From assembly GCA_014058105.1 (NCBI GenBank), contig JACGCM010002017.1:434001-498000 (forward strand): 64,000 bases of DNA, given 5' to 3'. The stretch comes from Kingdonia uniflora. Taxonomy: Eukaryota; Streptophyta; Magnoliopsida; Ranunculales; Circaeasteraceae. Under the pieces are notes generated by a model that saw only the letters and a program-made list of their open reading frames with translations, did not search any database and was not told the DNA's origin. Shown piece by piece: positions 22,418 through 33,870 of the stretch. The position numbers and the translations under genes were made by a program. The first letter of the stretch is position 1; each line of letters begins with the position of its first letter.

Positions 22418-22739
22418 TATTTTTTGATGTATTGCATATGCCCGACCAAGGATATGCGATACGGAAACTCGTAATTTATTTTAATTATTTATGCTATTCA
22501 AGGGTTTTAAAGGGTGGAGTGGAATCGATGCCTTGGTTTCCACTCTAATTTATCTTATAATTTGTTTCGCTCTTCTTTTTATTTCAAAACCTACACAAAC
22601 TCGTTGTTATTGGATAAAACTAGTAGCTCAAAGTATAATTCGTACCACAAGTCTCTTGGGATACGACCCAGCTTACCCTTGTACTTAACCTACACCGTGC
22701 GCTTGCGGGTATTTTAAGACGTCGGTTTATAATCGATCA
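22418..22739 (+). repeat. Left LTR, 5'-truncated
   Basis: This aligns with the last 322 bp of the right LTR (about 31,112-31,434), ending AATCGATCA. The first roughly 785 bp of the LTR are missing and replaced by unrelated sequence, so the left boundary is not an integration site. Confidence 0.9.
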
Positions 22740-22741
22740 AG

Positions 22742-22765
22742 TTTTTGGTGCCGTTGCCGAAGACT
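22742..22765 (+). promoter_or_regulatory. Primer-binding site (tRNA-Asp type)
   Basis: TTTTTGGTGCCGTTGCCGA begins two bases after the LTR end. It matches the usual TGGCGCCGTTGCCGGGGA complement of the tRNA-Asp 3' end with a few substitutions. Confidence 0.75.
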
Positions 22766-23966
22766 TGCAAAGTTGCATTTCATTTTTGAGTTATTTTATT
22801 TTAAGCCAATTTTTCTTTCTTGTTTTTCTTTCCTTTTTCTTTTTCATTTCCTTCTTTTTTTAGATCCGGAAACAAAGTGATTGAGTGATTGGCTCCAACT
22901 CTATTGGCGCTACAGTAGCTGTGAAGTTTGTCCCTGAATGTTTTACCATTTTTGATTATCTATACTTCACAGTTGGGGAAAAAGTTTAGTACACAAGTTT
23001 TAGATAATTCAAAACCCTTTCCGAATTGCTATAGATCATATTTTTCTGTTTTGTCGATTGTGAGTTACAACCTTTTGAAAAAATAGTAAAATAACAGTCT
23101 CCGTTAAGAATGCCGCTGTACATTCATCACCTGTTTTGAGTATTAGGAAAGCTAAATTATAGAAAACTTCCTTCTTGAAGATTTTTCCTTTATGAATTAT
23201 CTTTCCAAATTGATATTATTGAATATTCTCTCTCAACCGATCTGAAAGATATACGTATTTGAAAATCAGGACATCATAGACTACAATAAACTTGGAAATT
23301 GAATTAATATTATTGACGCAAGTTCACTAATCCTTTTTCTCTTGTTTTACAGGATAATCACAAAGTTGGAAACGAGACGGATAATGCGCTAAGCTAAAAA
23401 CATCATCAAATTCATCATTCTTGTGCCCTCTAAGTGAAGAGGTATTTCCTTCTTTCGCCCTCTAAGTGAAGGGGCGGCCACAGCTACACCGGGAAACACT
23501 TCTCGTAGGTTGGTACTTTTCAAAACTTAACATCTTGAAGGGGTTCATATCCGCTCTGCCCCAGTACTAGGATCATAAAGTCGTGTGGACTGTGCAAATA
23601 CACGCAGCTCTAATAAAAAATTTGTTGTAGTTGGATTGACCTATTGCTGTGTTTAATATTCTTTTTCATTCCAACATTAGTAAAGGAATAAAACTGTTAG
23701 AAACTTGCGGGATTTCATCACCCAAAAAGCTCTCCAACAAGTGGGACCGCCCATTAGGGATTCGAAGAAATTCGTATCACACGAAAAATTGAACATTCCG
23801 GACCTCAAAATAACTGCTAATAAAAAAGAGTAGCAAGATTCCCGCAGGATTTCATCACCCAACGGATAGATGTACCGGACCGGGGTACAAACACGGGTTC
23901 ATAGGATACAGCCCCAGCCTAGCGCCGCGAAATACTGGTTGTAGGTTTGCGACGTCACCGTTCCGA

Positions 23967-25300
23967 ATGCTGACGTACGATAAGGAGAGTCATTGGCTTG
24001 ATTCATTGGCACCAGCATCTATCAATTCATGGGATCAAATGGAGACCAAGTTCAAAACCAAATGGTTTTCTATGGGAAAAACCTTCGCTCTTAGAAATGT
24101 AGTTGTTGAATTTGTTCAAAATGAATGTAAAACATTTTACGAGGCATGAGAGAGATATAAAGATCTTCTTTCACAATGTCCCCATCATGGTTTTGAGAAC
24201 AACATCTAACCCAGATCTTCTATCGTGGAATAACTTCTGAGAATCGTTATAGGATAGAATCCATGCATAGTGGCAAATTCCATGACCTTGAGCCTGATAG
24301 AGCTTATGAGGAGTTTGAGACATTGGCTAAGAACTCTCAGCAGTAGGATTTTGATTCACATAGAAATATTCGTACAACCAAGAAAGGTGGCTTATATGAA
24401 GTGAGTGAGGAAACGGCAATCAAAGCCTAATTAGATACTCTTACCCGAAAAATCGAGGCTATGGCTACAAATCAATCTAAGGGTAGTGTGAACCAGGTTT
24501 AGCAACAGGGTTGCACCGTTTGTTATGATGTAACCCATGTGACTCAAATGTTCCCCATGCTCAATGAAATGAATGACAATCAAGAGCAAGTAAATGCTTT
24601 GAATAATACCTACAAGAGGCCCTTTGACCCGTACAAGCCAACTTGGCAGAACCACCCTAATTTTTATGGAAGAACAACCAACCCAGTTCAGGTTTTGGAG
24701 AGCTACAAACCTCAGGTCATAATTTTCCTAGGAATCCTCTTTCTCAATCTTATCCTCATGCATCTCAGCAATCCTTTCAGTTATCCAAATAGTTCCCACC
24801 CGCTCCACCCAAACCATCTTTGGACGATACCCTTGTTCTCTTCATGCAACAATCAGTGCAATTTCAACAACAGACTTTGGTGAATCAGAATTCTACATCC
24901 CAATCTATCTCTAATCTAGATACTCAGATAGGACAATTGGTAAATATATTGTATGAGAGACCGCCAGGTCAGCTACATAGCCAACCTGTATTTAATCCGA
25001 AAGGACCACCAGGGTTCGATTCTAGCTCAATCCCAAAATAGGTTAATGCCATTACAACTCTTCAAAGTGGTAAACAAATTGATAACCAAGTTGAAATGCC
25101 TAGGGTTGAGCTAACACCCGTTGCTATTAAGGATAAGGTCGGTACGAGTGAACCTTCTAATAAATTAAAGGAGTTGCCTACCTCGTCTATTTCCCTACCA
25201 AAGGCACATTTTGAGCCAAAGGTGCCTTATCCACAACGCCTTCTTCCGGCTAATAAAGGATTCAATTTGATGAGATATTGGATACATTTAAGCAAGTTCA
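23967..25300 (+). pseudogene. Gypsy gag remnant
   Basis: The capsid region reads WLDSLAPASINSWDQMETKF, then LRNVVVEFVQNECKTFYEA and, past a stop, ERYKDLLSQCPHHGFEN, the pattern of plant Ty3/gypsy gag (SW..L...F...YF, Y.AWERFK.LL..CPHHG). A second segment (24,820-25,300) holds ISNLDTQIGQLVNIL, NAITTLQSGK and VPYPQRL, the gag-protease linker typical of Athila-type elements. Several stops and a frame change between 24,149 and 24,820 abolish the polyprotein. Confidence 0.85.
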
Positions 25301-26048
25301 TATAAATATTCCAATACTCGATGCCATCATGCTTATCCCTGCATATGCCAAATTCCTTAAGGATGCGTGCACTAGGAAAAGGAAAATCAATGTGCACAAG
25401 AAAGTCTTCTTGACTGAGACATTAACCCCTCCTAAGCTTCGAGATCCTGGAAGCCCAACCATCCCTTGTAAAATTGGAGATCACAAAGCAGATAGGGCGT
25501 TACTCGACTTAGGGGCTAGTGTGACTGTCTTACCTAACTCGGTCTATCAGGAATTAGGACTTGGAGAACTCGAACCTACCCGAATGACACTTCAATTGGC
25601 TGGTAGGTCAATACGATACACACGTGGTATCCTTCAGGATATTCTTATCAAGATTGATATTCTCATTGTTCCTGTGGACTTTGTTGTTTTGGACACTAAA
25701 GATGTAAAGAATTCTAGCTTTGAGATTCCCGTCATATTGGGCCGTCCTTTCCTTGCGACTGCTCATGCCATTATTAATTGCTTTAATGGGGTCTTACAAC
25801 TATCAATGGGCGACATGAAGATCAAGCTTAATGTTTTTAACAATAATACTCAAGTCCCTCATTTTGATGACATGGCTGAGCTGAATATGATTGACTCCCT
25901 AGTTTACAACTCGTTCCCTAAATCATTTTTTGAGGACCCCTTAGAATCATGTCTTGTGAACTTTGGTAAAGACTTTGATGAAAATCCGATTGTTGAAGAG
26001 CTTAATGCTCTACTCGACTCAACACCTACTTTTAACAAGTCCAAATGA
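25278..26048 (+). pseudogene. Gypsy aspartic protease segment
   Basis: An open stretch of 256 codons contains the retropepsin fold: IPCKIGDHKADRALLDLGAS, then VTVLPNSVYQELGL, IPVDFVVLDT-like strands and IPVILGRPFLATAHAIINC. The catalytic motif usually D-S/T-G reads D-L-G here, so the enzyme would be inactive even if expressed. The frame closes at 26,046, just before the reverse transcriptase; in active elements the polyprotein continues. Confidence 0.9.
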
Positions 26049-26144
26049 AGACCTCATGCTGAACGTCTAGAACCGTCCATAACTTTTCATATTCCATCCA
26101 TTGTTAATGCGCCCAAGTTAGACCTCAAGCCATTACCTAAGACT

Positions 26145-27630
26145 TTGAAGTATGCTTTCTTAGGTGATTCTAACACTCTGCCTGTGATTATAGCTTCCAA
26201 CCTCAATGTTGACCAGGAAAGTAGATTGATGGGTATTCTTGGAAGACACAAATCAGCCCTAAGGTGGCCTATAGCAGACTTGAAGGGGATTAGCCCGGCC
26301 GTTTACATGCATCGCATCAATCTCGAGGAAGGTGCTAAAAATTCTCGCGAGATGCAACAGAGGTTGAATCCCACCATGATGGAGGTAGTGAAGAAGGAAG
26401 TTCTCAAACTTTTGGACTCGAGTATCATATACCCCATTTTGGATAGTAAGTGGGTCAGTCCCATTCAGGTTGTGCCTAAGAAATCAGGGATTACTGTAGT
26501 TGAGAATAAGAATAATGACCTAATCCCTACCCGCATGACCACTGGGTGGTGTGTATGTATCGACTACAGGAAATTGATCACGGTCACAAAGAAAGATCAT
26601 TTTCCTCTTCCTTTCATTGACCAAATGCTTGAACGCTTAGCCGGAAAAAGACATTACTGTTTTCTTGACGGTTATTCTGGATACAACCAGATCTCCATTA
26701 CCCCAGAAGATCAGGAGAAAACAACTTTCACGTGTCCCTACGGGACATATGCTTATCGACGTATGCCATTTGGGTTGTGCAATGCACCCCCTACATTCCT
26801 GCGTTGTATGATGAACATATTTTCTGATATGGTTGATAAATTTCTTGAAATCTTTATGGATGATTTTTCAGTGTTTGGATTGTCTTTTGACAAATGTTTA
26901 CACCATTTAGAGCTCATGCTAGAATGATGTACACAAACCAATTTGGTGTTAAAATGGGAAAAGTGTTACTTCATGGTGACACAAGGGATAGTTCTTGGAC
27001 ACATTATCTCCAACAAAGGGATTGAAGTCGATAAGGCCAAGATCGACATTATCTCTTCTTTACCTCTACCTCGGACGGTTAAGGCCATTCGATCATTTTT
27101 GGGGCATGCTGGGTTTTATTGTCGGTTCATCAAAGATTTTAGCAAAATTTCTCAGCCCTTGTGCAATTTACTTGCTAAGGACACTAATTTCAACTTTGAT
27201 GACGCATGTTCAGGTACTTTTGAGAAACTCAAACTTTTATTAACTTCAGCCCCTATCATCCAACCTCCCAATTGGGAACTTCCCTTCGAGCTCATGTGTG
27301 ATGCTTCAGATTACGCTGTTGGAGCCTCATGTTATTTATTATGCTACTCGCACGTTTAATGACGCACAGTTAAATTACTCCACCACGGAGAAGGAGTTAT
27401 TAGCCATTGTGTTTGCCTTGGAGAAATTTCGATCATACCTTGTTGGATCCAAAATTATTATTTACACCGACCATGCGGTCTTAAAGTATTTACTATCTAA
27501 AAAAGACGCTAAGCCTCGGTTAATCAGATGGATTCTTTTGTTACAAGAATTTGATATCGAAATTCGAGATAAGGAAGGTGTTGAGAATGTGGTTACAGAT
27601 CATCTATCTCGAATTCTCACTGAGGGTGCT
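26145..27630 (+). pseudogene. Gypsy reverse transcriptase and RNase H
   Basis: The reverse transcriptase shows WVSPIQVVPKKSG, CIDYRKLITVTKKDHFPLPF, FLDGYSGYNQISI, YRRMPFGLCNAP and the polymerase motif FMDD (family YxDD). After a stop at 26,925 it continues at 26,943 with KCYFMVTQGIVLGHIIS and RSFLGHAGFYRRFI-like residues. RNase H follows a frame change at 27,300 with [33 protein letters not shown] and DHLSRI. One stop and at least one frameshift split the domain, so it is inactive. Confidence 0.93.
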
Positions 27631-27797
27631 AAAGATTTTCTCCCTATCTTAGAGATATTTCCTGATGAGCAGCTCATGGCTATCTCACAACTGCCTTGGT
27701 ACGCCGATATTGTCAATTATCTTGCTACGCAACGATTACCTCCCCATTGGTCAAAACAAGATATAACTAAATTCTTGCACGAGGTTAGACATTTTAG

Positions 27798-28940
27798 TTG
27801 GGACGCATCCCAAATGATAAATTCCATAGTGTACTCACATTTTGCCATACATTAGCTTGCGGAGGATATTTTGGGACTAAGAAAACTGCTGCAAAAGTCC
27901 TTCAATCTGGTCTTTATTGGCCTACGCTTTTTCGTAACGCACATACCTTTTGTTATAAATGTGATAGGTGCCAGAGGACCGGGAATATTTCTCATCAAAA
28001 CATGATGCCCTTGAAGAACATCCTTATTGTTGAACTATTTGATGTTTGGGGCATTGACTTTATGGGCCCATTTTTTTCATCTCGCGGTTACCTTTATATT
28101 CTAGTTGGAGTCGATTATGTTTCTAAATGGGTTGAGGTGTTGCCATGTCAAACGAATGACCATAAGCCCGTGGTAAAATTTTTGAAAACCATTTTTAATC
28201 GTTTTGGTACACCTCGGGCAATTATTAGTGATGGTGGTAAACATTTTTGTAACCGTGTCTTTCAAAATCTTTTGAGAACTTACTTCATCACTCATAAAGT
28301 TGCTACACCTTATCATCTACAAACAAGTGGTCAAGTCAAAGTATCCAATCGGGAGATCAAAAGAATTTTAGAAAAAACTGTTCGAACCGATCGTAAAGAT
28401 TGGTCTGATCGTCTTGATGATGCCCTTTGGGCATATCAAACAGCTTATAAAACCCCGATTGGTATGTCTCCCTATAAACTTGTCTTTGGGAAGGCTTGCC
28501 ACTTACCTGTAGAATTGGAGCACAAGGCCTTCTAAGCTACAAAGGCCTTCAACTTTAAAATGGATAAAGTCGAATCACATAGAAAACTTCAACTTTTTGA
28601 ACTTGATGAACTTCGTCACGAGGCTTATAAAAATGCAAAAATTTACAAGGAACGAACTAAAGCTTTTCATGATAAGTCGATTGTTCGCAAAACTTTTGAG
28701 CCTAATCAGAAAGTGTTACTCTATAATTTGTGACTACGTTTATTTCCTGGGAAATTACCTTCTCGTTGGTACGGCCCTTTTGTAGTTAAAACTGTTTATC
28801 CTCATGGAGCCGTAGAGGTGGAGGATCCTAAGAACGGAAATATTTTTAAGGTCAATGGCCAACGATTAAAGCCGTACTTAGAGTCCTATACTTTTGATGA
28901 AGAGATAATATTTCTAAATGATCCAGTATATCAGAACTGA
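27798..28940 (+). pseudogene. Gypsy integrase
   Basis: The HHCC zinc-binding end is [11 protein letters not shown]. The catalytic core has Asp in WGIDFMGPF, Asp in [10 protein letters not shown] and Glu in SNREIKRIL, all three present. [20 protein letters not shown] follows, then a stop at 28,533 and, in the same region, LRHEAYK-like and [19 protein letters not shown], the C-terminal domain. The protein ends near 28,939 (DPVYQN-stop). It overlaps the preceding open stretch in another frame, showing a frameshift near 27,800. Confidence 0.9.
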
Positions 28941-30311
28941 TAATATGTACCCCTATAATACTATTATAAATCATTTAAGTATTGGGGTACATTTGTCTGG
29001 CTGAAGACGGTAAACTTAGCGTTTCTTGGGAAGCAACCCTTGACACATTCAGGTGAGACATTTTAGTTTTCCTCATCTATTTTTTTTTTCTCCAACATTG
29101 AGGGCAATGCTTGATTTAAGTTTGGGGGTACGAAACCATTTTTTTATTTACTTTTTGAAAAAAAAGTGAAATAATGGCACTTTGGCAATGTATGATATAT
29201 TTTTTACGAATTTCCAAACACTTAAAACTGATTTTACCTTGACATAAATATAATGAAAAAAACCTAAATTTTAAAATTATACCAAGTATACACTTAAATA
29301 TTTTGGAATATCTTAAGCTTGATGTACTATCTTTTTATTAGCGACTAATTCAAGTTAACTTGGCATATTTTGAAAACGTGCACTTCATTGTAGTTTTGCA
29401 ATTAATACCTTTAATATATTTTTGCTCAGTATAAGGGAAATTTAGTATTTATGTTAGGAATAGTTTGCTACAAGGGAGACAACTGCCTAAGAATAAATTC
29501 ATTCCTAAGAAAAAAATAATAAATAAACCAAATATGCTCTAAAAAATTTCACGTTGCAAGGCTACTCGCATGATTAAGAACTGAAAGAAGAAAAATTATC
29601 ACCAATCTCGAGTTTAACCATGAACTTTGTGAAAGGAGCACAAGAAAATATTACTTGTGAGAATCCTGAGTCTAGGTTATGATAAGGCACCACACCCTGG
29701 CAACCTTAGCCAACTGGCGAGGATTGCTAACCGAAAACTCCTTGTTACGAAGGCTTCACTAAGAAACAAAGTACTCAAAAGAAAAGGCTTACAAAAGAAA
29801 AGAAAAATTCTAGGAAGACGAATTGACTAAGGCACTTGTCGAACTGACCGTTGAATTTATTCCAGTGAGAACTAGACTACCAAAAACTGAGTAAATTATT
29901 CTAGACAATATATTAGGCGATAAAACTATTTTTATTGTACACTCAAATATGGCTAAAGCAAAATACTTGAATCTCTTTCTAATCTTGAGATAGTACCTCT
30001 AGTTTCGGATAAGCTTAAAATATTCTTTGATATACTTGGGAGAATAGCAAGTTTAAGGATTTTTTCATTGGTATATTTTTGTCACAACTAAGTAAGGTTA
30101 AGTTCACAGTAAATGAGCCATGTGTATTCTAGAATTGTTTAAAATGTTATTATTGACTTTTGTGGGTATAGTCACTGCAAACCCTCACGAGACAACACTC
30201 GTCCACCAGGCTAAACCTGGGGGTTTAATGGCTTGTTGTATAAGCTAAATGCAACCGCGTGATATGTAAAAATAGTTTTTGTTTACTTTTGCTTGAGGAC
30301 TAGAAAAATAT
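28941..30311. other. Gypsy 3' non-coding region with a second PPT-like site
   Basis: No coding sequence is recognised, including the env-like frame some Athila elements carry here. GATTTAAGTTTGGGGGTACG at about 29,112-29,131 closely resembles the true polypurine tract at 30,312-30,327 and may be a second plus-strand priming site. Confidence 0.5.
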
Positions 30312-30327
30312 AAGTTTGGGGGTATTT
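30312..30327 (+). promoter_or_regulatory. Polypurine tract
   Basis: AAGTTTGGGGGTATTT lies immediately 5' of the right LTR start (TGATAGACACG), the expected position for plus-strand priming. Confidence 0.8.
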
Positions 30328-31434
30328 TGATAGACACGTAATATTTACGTGTACAACTCCTAAATTTATATCTACCTAGTCATTTATTAAATAAATATGA
30401 CACTAATAGTACTTTTGTTTGTATTTACAGAAATCGGTCACATGATAAATAAGTCGCACAATTTTTCGGTTTTTAATGAAGAACAAGGGTGATGCACTCC
30501 AACAATGATTCTCATTTGAAGTTGTCAACCAAAGGCCTATGCATGAAAGACCATTGAAGAGAATTAGATATATATATTATTCTCATGAGTTGTAATGCAT
30601 GATTTTAGGAATTGTTTAGGGGATTTTATATTGATGGTGATTTTTAGTAACCCTTCCTATACTCTATAAATAGAAGGGGAATCCTACCCATGAGGGATCA
30701 TCTTGGAGAGTGTAAATCAAAATTCATAGCAATAAAACTTATTCTTTCTCTTGTTCTTGTCTTATAATTTTATCATAGTAATAGTAGTATGGCAATGATC
30801 AAAGGGATGAGTAGCTAATCTTCTTAGCCAAGGCTAGAGGAAGCTCCACCCAATATAGCCTTAGTGTAGATTGTGTAGCTTAGTTAGAGTAATTACCTTC
30901 TCTTTATCCCGAAATTTTACATATTTGTATTCCTTCGTTCTATGCTTGACCATAGCTAGGATTAGGAGGAATTATGAATCTATGTAACCATCTTGTTGGA
31001 CCATAACAAGATAGGTTAGGAACATGGAGAAGAGAACATAATCCATACTTATCAACCAGACCATGGTTGAGTAAGTTGGTTTATGGGTAGTTCCCGATTA
31101 ATAAATCTCTTGTATTTTTTTATGTATTACATATGCCCGACCAAGGATATGCGATACGGGAACTCGTAATTTACTTTAATTATTTATGATATCTAAGGGT
31201 TTTAAAGGGTAGAGTGGAATCGATGCCTTGATTTTCACTCTAATTTATCTTGTAATTTGTTTCGCTCTTCTTTTTATTTCAAAACTTACGCAAACTCGTT
31301 GTTATTGGATAAAAATAGTAGCTCAAAGTATAATTCACACCACAAGTCTCTTGAGATACGACCCCGGTTACCCTTGTACTTAACGTACACCGTGCACTTG
31401 CGGGTCTTTTAAGACGTTGGTTTATAATCGATCA
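30328..31434 (+). repeat. Right LTR, full length (about 1,107 bp)
   Basis: It begins TGATAGACACGTAATATTTA and ends AATCGATCA, so it has TG...CA ends. A perfect inverted repeat ACACGTAA/TTACGTGT with a 3-nt loop (30,334-30,352) sits near its start. TATA-like CTCTATAAATAG lies at about 30,661-30,672, with AATAAAA near 30,733. Confidence 0.88.
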
Positions 31435-31559
31435 AACATTCTGGGGGAACTAGTACCGCAGCAGAACATTCTAGTGGAATTAGTACCACAAACGAATCTT
31501 AGGCTCGCGCTTAGTGCAGAGTACAGTTGGAAGAAAAAATTCTAAGCCGGGGAGCTGCA

Positions 31560-33412
31560 GAATAAGGGACAAATATGACTAATGGTGTAGTTGGTTCATC
31601 AAGGATAGAACCACCCATTGATGAGGCAATAGTAGCTATGCGATCAATTGATGCATTACGAGACTATCCCAGCATGGCACATACGTATGATATTAATAAG
31701 ATATCGATTTATTAAAAGTTTGTAATTGCACAACGTAAGATAGTTCGGTAGAGATGTGTCGATAAGGTATCCATATTCGTTGTTGTGCTCGCCATCAAGG
31801 ATGAGGATTCAGAGCCACTTATTATAAATAATTATAGGTTGTTATGCATTGGCCAAAGTGGGCATCTGGAATCCAAGCGGAGCTCAGCTTGCTAGCATAA
31901 TACGAAATGATACAGTAGAGCCTATCGGTTATAAATGGGAAAGGTACAGAAACATAATTAACTAGGAGAAATAATTTGGTCAAGGCAAGACTAGTTGCCC
32001 AAGAAATCTTTAAGAGATCTGGCATAGATTGCAGTGTGACCTATTACCCGATTATGGACATTATAATGTTTTGGTACTGATCAGTCTGTCTATTTGTCGA
32101 GGACAAGCTATACATGCATCTAATGTAAATACCGCATATCTATATGAGAAACTAGATACGGATATATACATGAAGCTACCTGGGAAGGTATAAGCTTCCG
32201 GAAGCAACCAAGCCCGACACACGAGGTGTGTACGTAATAAAACTGAAAAAGTTATTGTTGACTTGAAGTAATTGGGGCCCATGAGACATAGTAAGTTGAC
32301 TGAGTATTTGAAGGTCGGAGACTTTGCAAATATTCTTATCTGTCCATGCGTTCTTATTTAGAATACAGAAATTAGTTTCACTCATCATAACAGTGTACTA
32401 AATGATTTGAATATCATTAGACCTCCGGAGGAGATCGCGAGAGCCGCCGAATACCTTAGGAAGAAATTCAAAATACAAGACCTTGGAAAATCAAGAGTGT
32501 CTCAATTTGCAGATCGAATATCTTGATAGTGGCACTCGTACACCAAGTAATATATATCAGAAGAGTTATCTAACACTTCGATATGGATGTAGCACATGGT
32601 GTTAAGTCGTTTATTGCACGTTCATCACTGGGGTATGGACAACAACATCTTCCACCATCTTAATGGAGGGAGAAATTCCTAGGGCTATAACGCCATAGCT
32701 AGGAGGTGTTTTGCTATAGTTAGTTAGGTATATTAGACCCAATGACTCATTCGCAGTGAACTGTTTGGCTTACCATAGTTTTGTTCCTACCCAAAGGCAC
32801 TGGAATGAGATCAAACACATTCTGAGATATCTCATCGACACAAAAGACTGAGGTTTATTTTATCCACAACTTGGCAAACGGGAAATTATAAAATATGCCG
32901 ATGTAGGATATTTGTCAGATCCACATAAAGGCCGATCTCAATCGGGTTATGTGTTATTGTATGGAGATGCTACGATTTCATGGAGATCAGTGAAGCAGAC
33001 GATAGTTGCTACATCCTCGAACCACGCAGAGATTCTTGTACTACATGAAGCTGGCAGAGAATGTTTTTGGTTGTGGTCTATGATCAACCACATCAACGGG
33101 CGTTGCGGTCTGAGTTATATTCATGATAAACCGACGATACTTTATGAAGACAACGCAGCTTGTATTGTTCAAGTCAAAGGCGAATTTATTAAAGATGACA
33201 AAACGAAGCATATTTCACCAAAATTCTTCCACATACACGAGTTGCAGAAGACGAATGAGATCAACGTTGTTCAAGTCCATTCAGAAGATAACCTGGCTGA
33301 TCTATTCCCGAAGGCTCTTGCATATCCTACGTTCAAGAGATTAGTTCATGGAATCGGCATGCGAAGTTTACAAGATTTATTATCTCAGGGAGATCGACGT
33401 CAGGGGGAGTAG
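31560..33412 (+). pseudogene. Ty1/copia polyprotein remnant (RT and RNase H)
   Basis: The 5' part is heavily decayed but readable: EPPIDEAIVAMRSIDALRDY with PSM, then in another frame KARLVAQEIFKRSGIDCSVT and reverse-transcriptase pieces to about 32,200. The RNase H part is much better kept. HWNEIKHILRYL is followed, after a stop at 32,850, by YADVGYLSDPHKGRSQSGYV, ISWRSVKQTIVATSSNHAEI, ILYEDNAACIVQVKGEFIKD, TKHISPKFF and NLADLFPKALAYPTF. The frame is open from 32,912 to the natural stop at 33,412. The order RT then RNase H at the 3' end is that of Copia. The first RNase H catalytic Asp (YADxG) is in place. Gag, protease and integrase are missing. Confidence 0.88.
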
Positions 33413-33629
33413 TCACAGCCTGACGTGGATACATGCGTGTTGTACTCTTTTTTCTGATTGCACAGTTTTTATCCTATGAGGTTTTACTAGCTGAAGGGTT
33501 TAATGAGGCAACGTATACGCGTCCACAACCCATATAGGGCATATGATTGTACTCTTTCTCTGCTTTTTACCCAAGGAGGTTTTGCTAGGCAGAGGTTTTA
33601 ATGAGGCAAGTCGTCCTAGTATGGAACAC

Positions 33630-33870
33630 CTCAAGGGGGAGTATTAGGAATTGGGTCCAAGCGCAAGCTAGAATCCCAACAGGGTTGGGGTGTCCTATAC
33701 GGACTCCTAACAAACCCATAGGCCCGATAAGGTTATGGGGAGAGTTTGAGTAGATTAGGAAACCCTTCTGGGTTGTCTATATATATATATCACTGTACTA
33801 TGTATAGAGAACACAGTTATGTTGAATCAATAAATTTCTCTCTTTCTAATTCATAAGCTATGCTAGTTAT
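33630..33870 (+). mobile_element. Copia PPT and 3' LTR
   Basis: AAGGGGGAG (33,633-33,641) is a Copia-type polypurine tract. The LTR starts at 33,642 with TATTAGGAATTGGG, a one-base variant of the common TGTTAGGAATTGGG. It contains a TATA-like TATATATATATC at about 33,780 and AATAAATTT near 33,826. The right end is uncertain, near 33,870. Confidence 0.65.

Larger units (their letters stand above)
22418..31434 (+). mobile_element. Athila-like Ty3/gypsy retrotransposon, decayed
   Basis: This spans a 5'-truncated left LTR (22,418-22,739), PBS (22,742-22,765), gag (23,967-25,300), protease (25,278-26,048), reverse transcriptase and RNase H (26,145-27,630), integrase (27,798-28,940), a long non-coding 3' region, the PPT (30,312-30,327) and a full right LTR (30,328-31,434). 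Domain order PR-RT-RH-IN is that of Ty3/gypsy. The PBS matching tRNA-Asp, the [15 protein letters not shown] motif in integrase and the long 3' region point to an Athila-type lineage. The LTR copies differ at roughly 7% of sites over 320 bp by hand count, so the insertion is old. No env-like frame was recognised. Confidence 0.9.

Noticed and set aside
22220..22474. 84-codon plus-strand frame and its minus-strand mirror before the gypsy LTR
   Set aside because: The frame runs into the LTR remnant and resembles no protein; both strands are open by chance.
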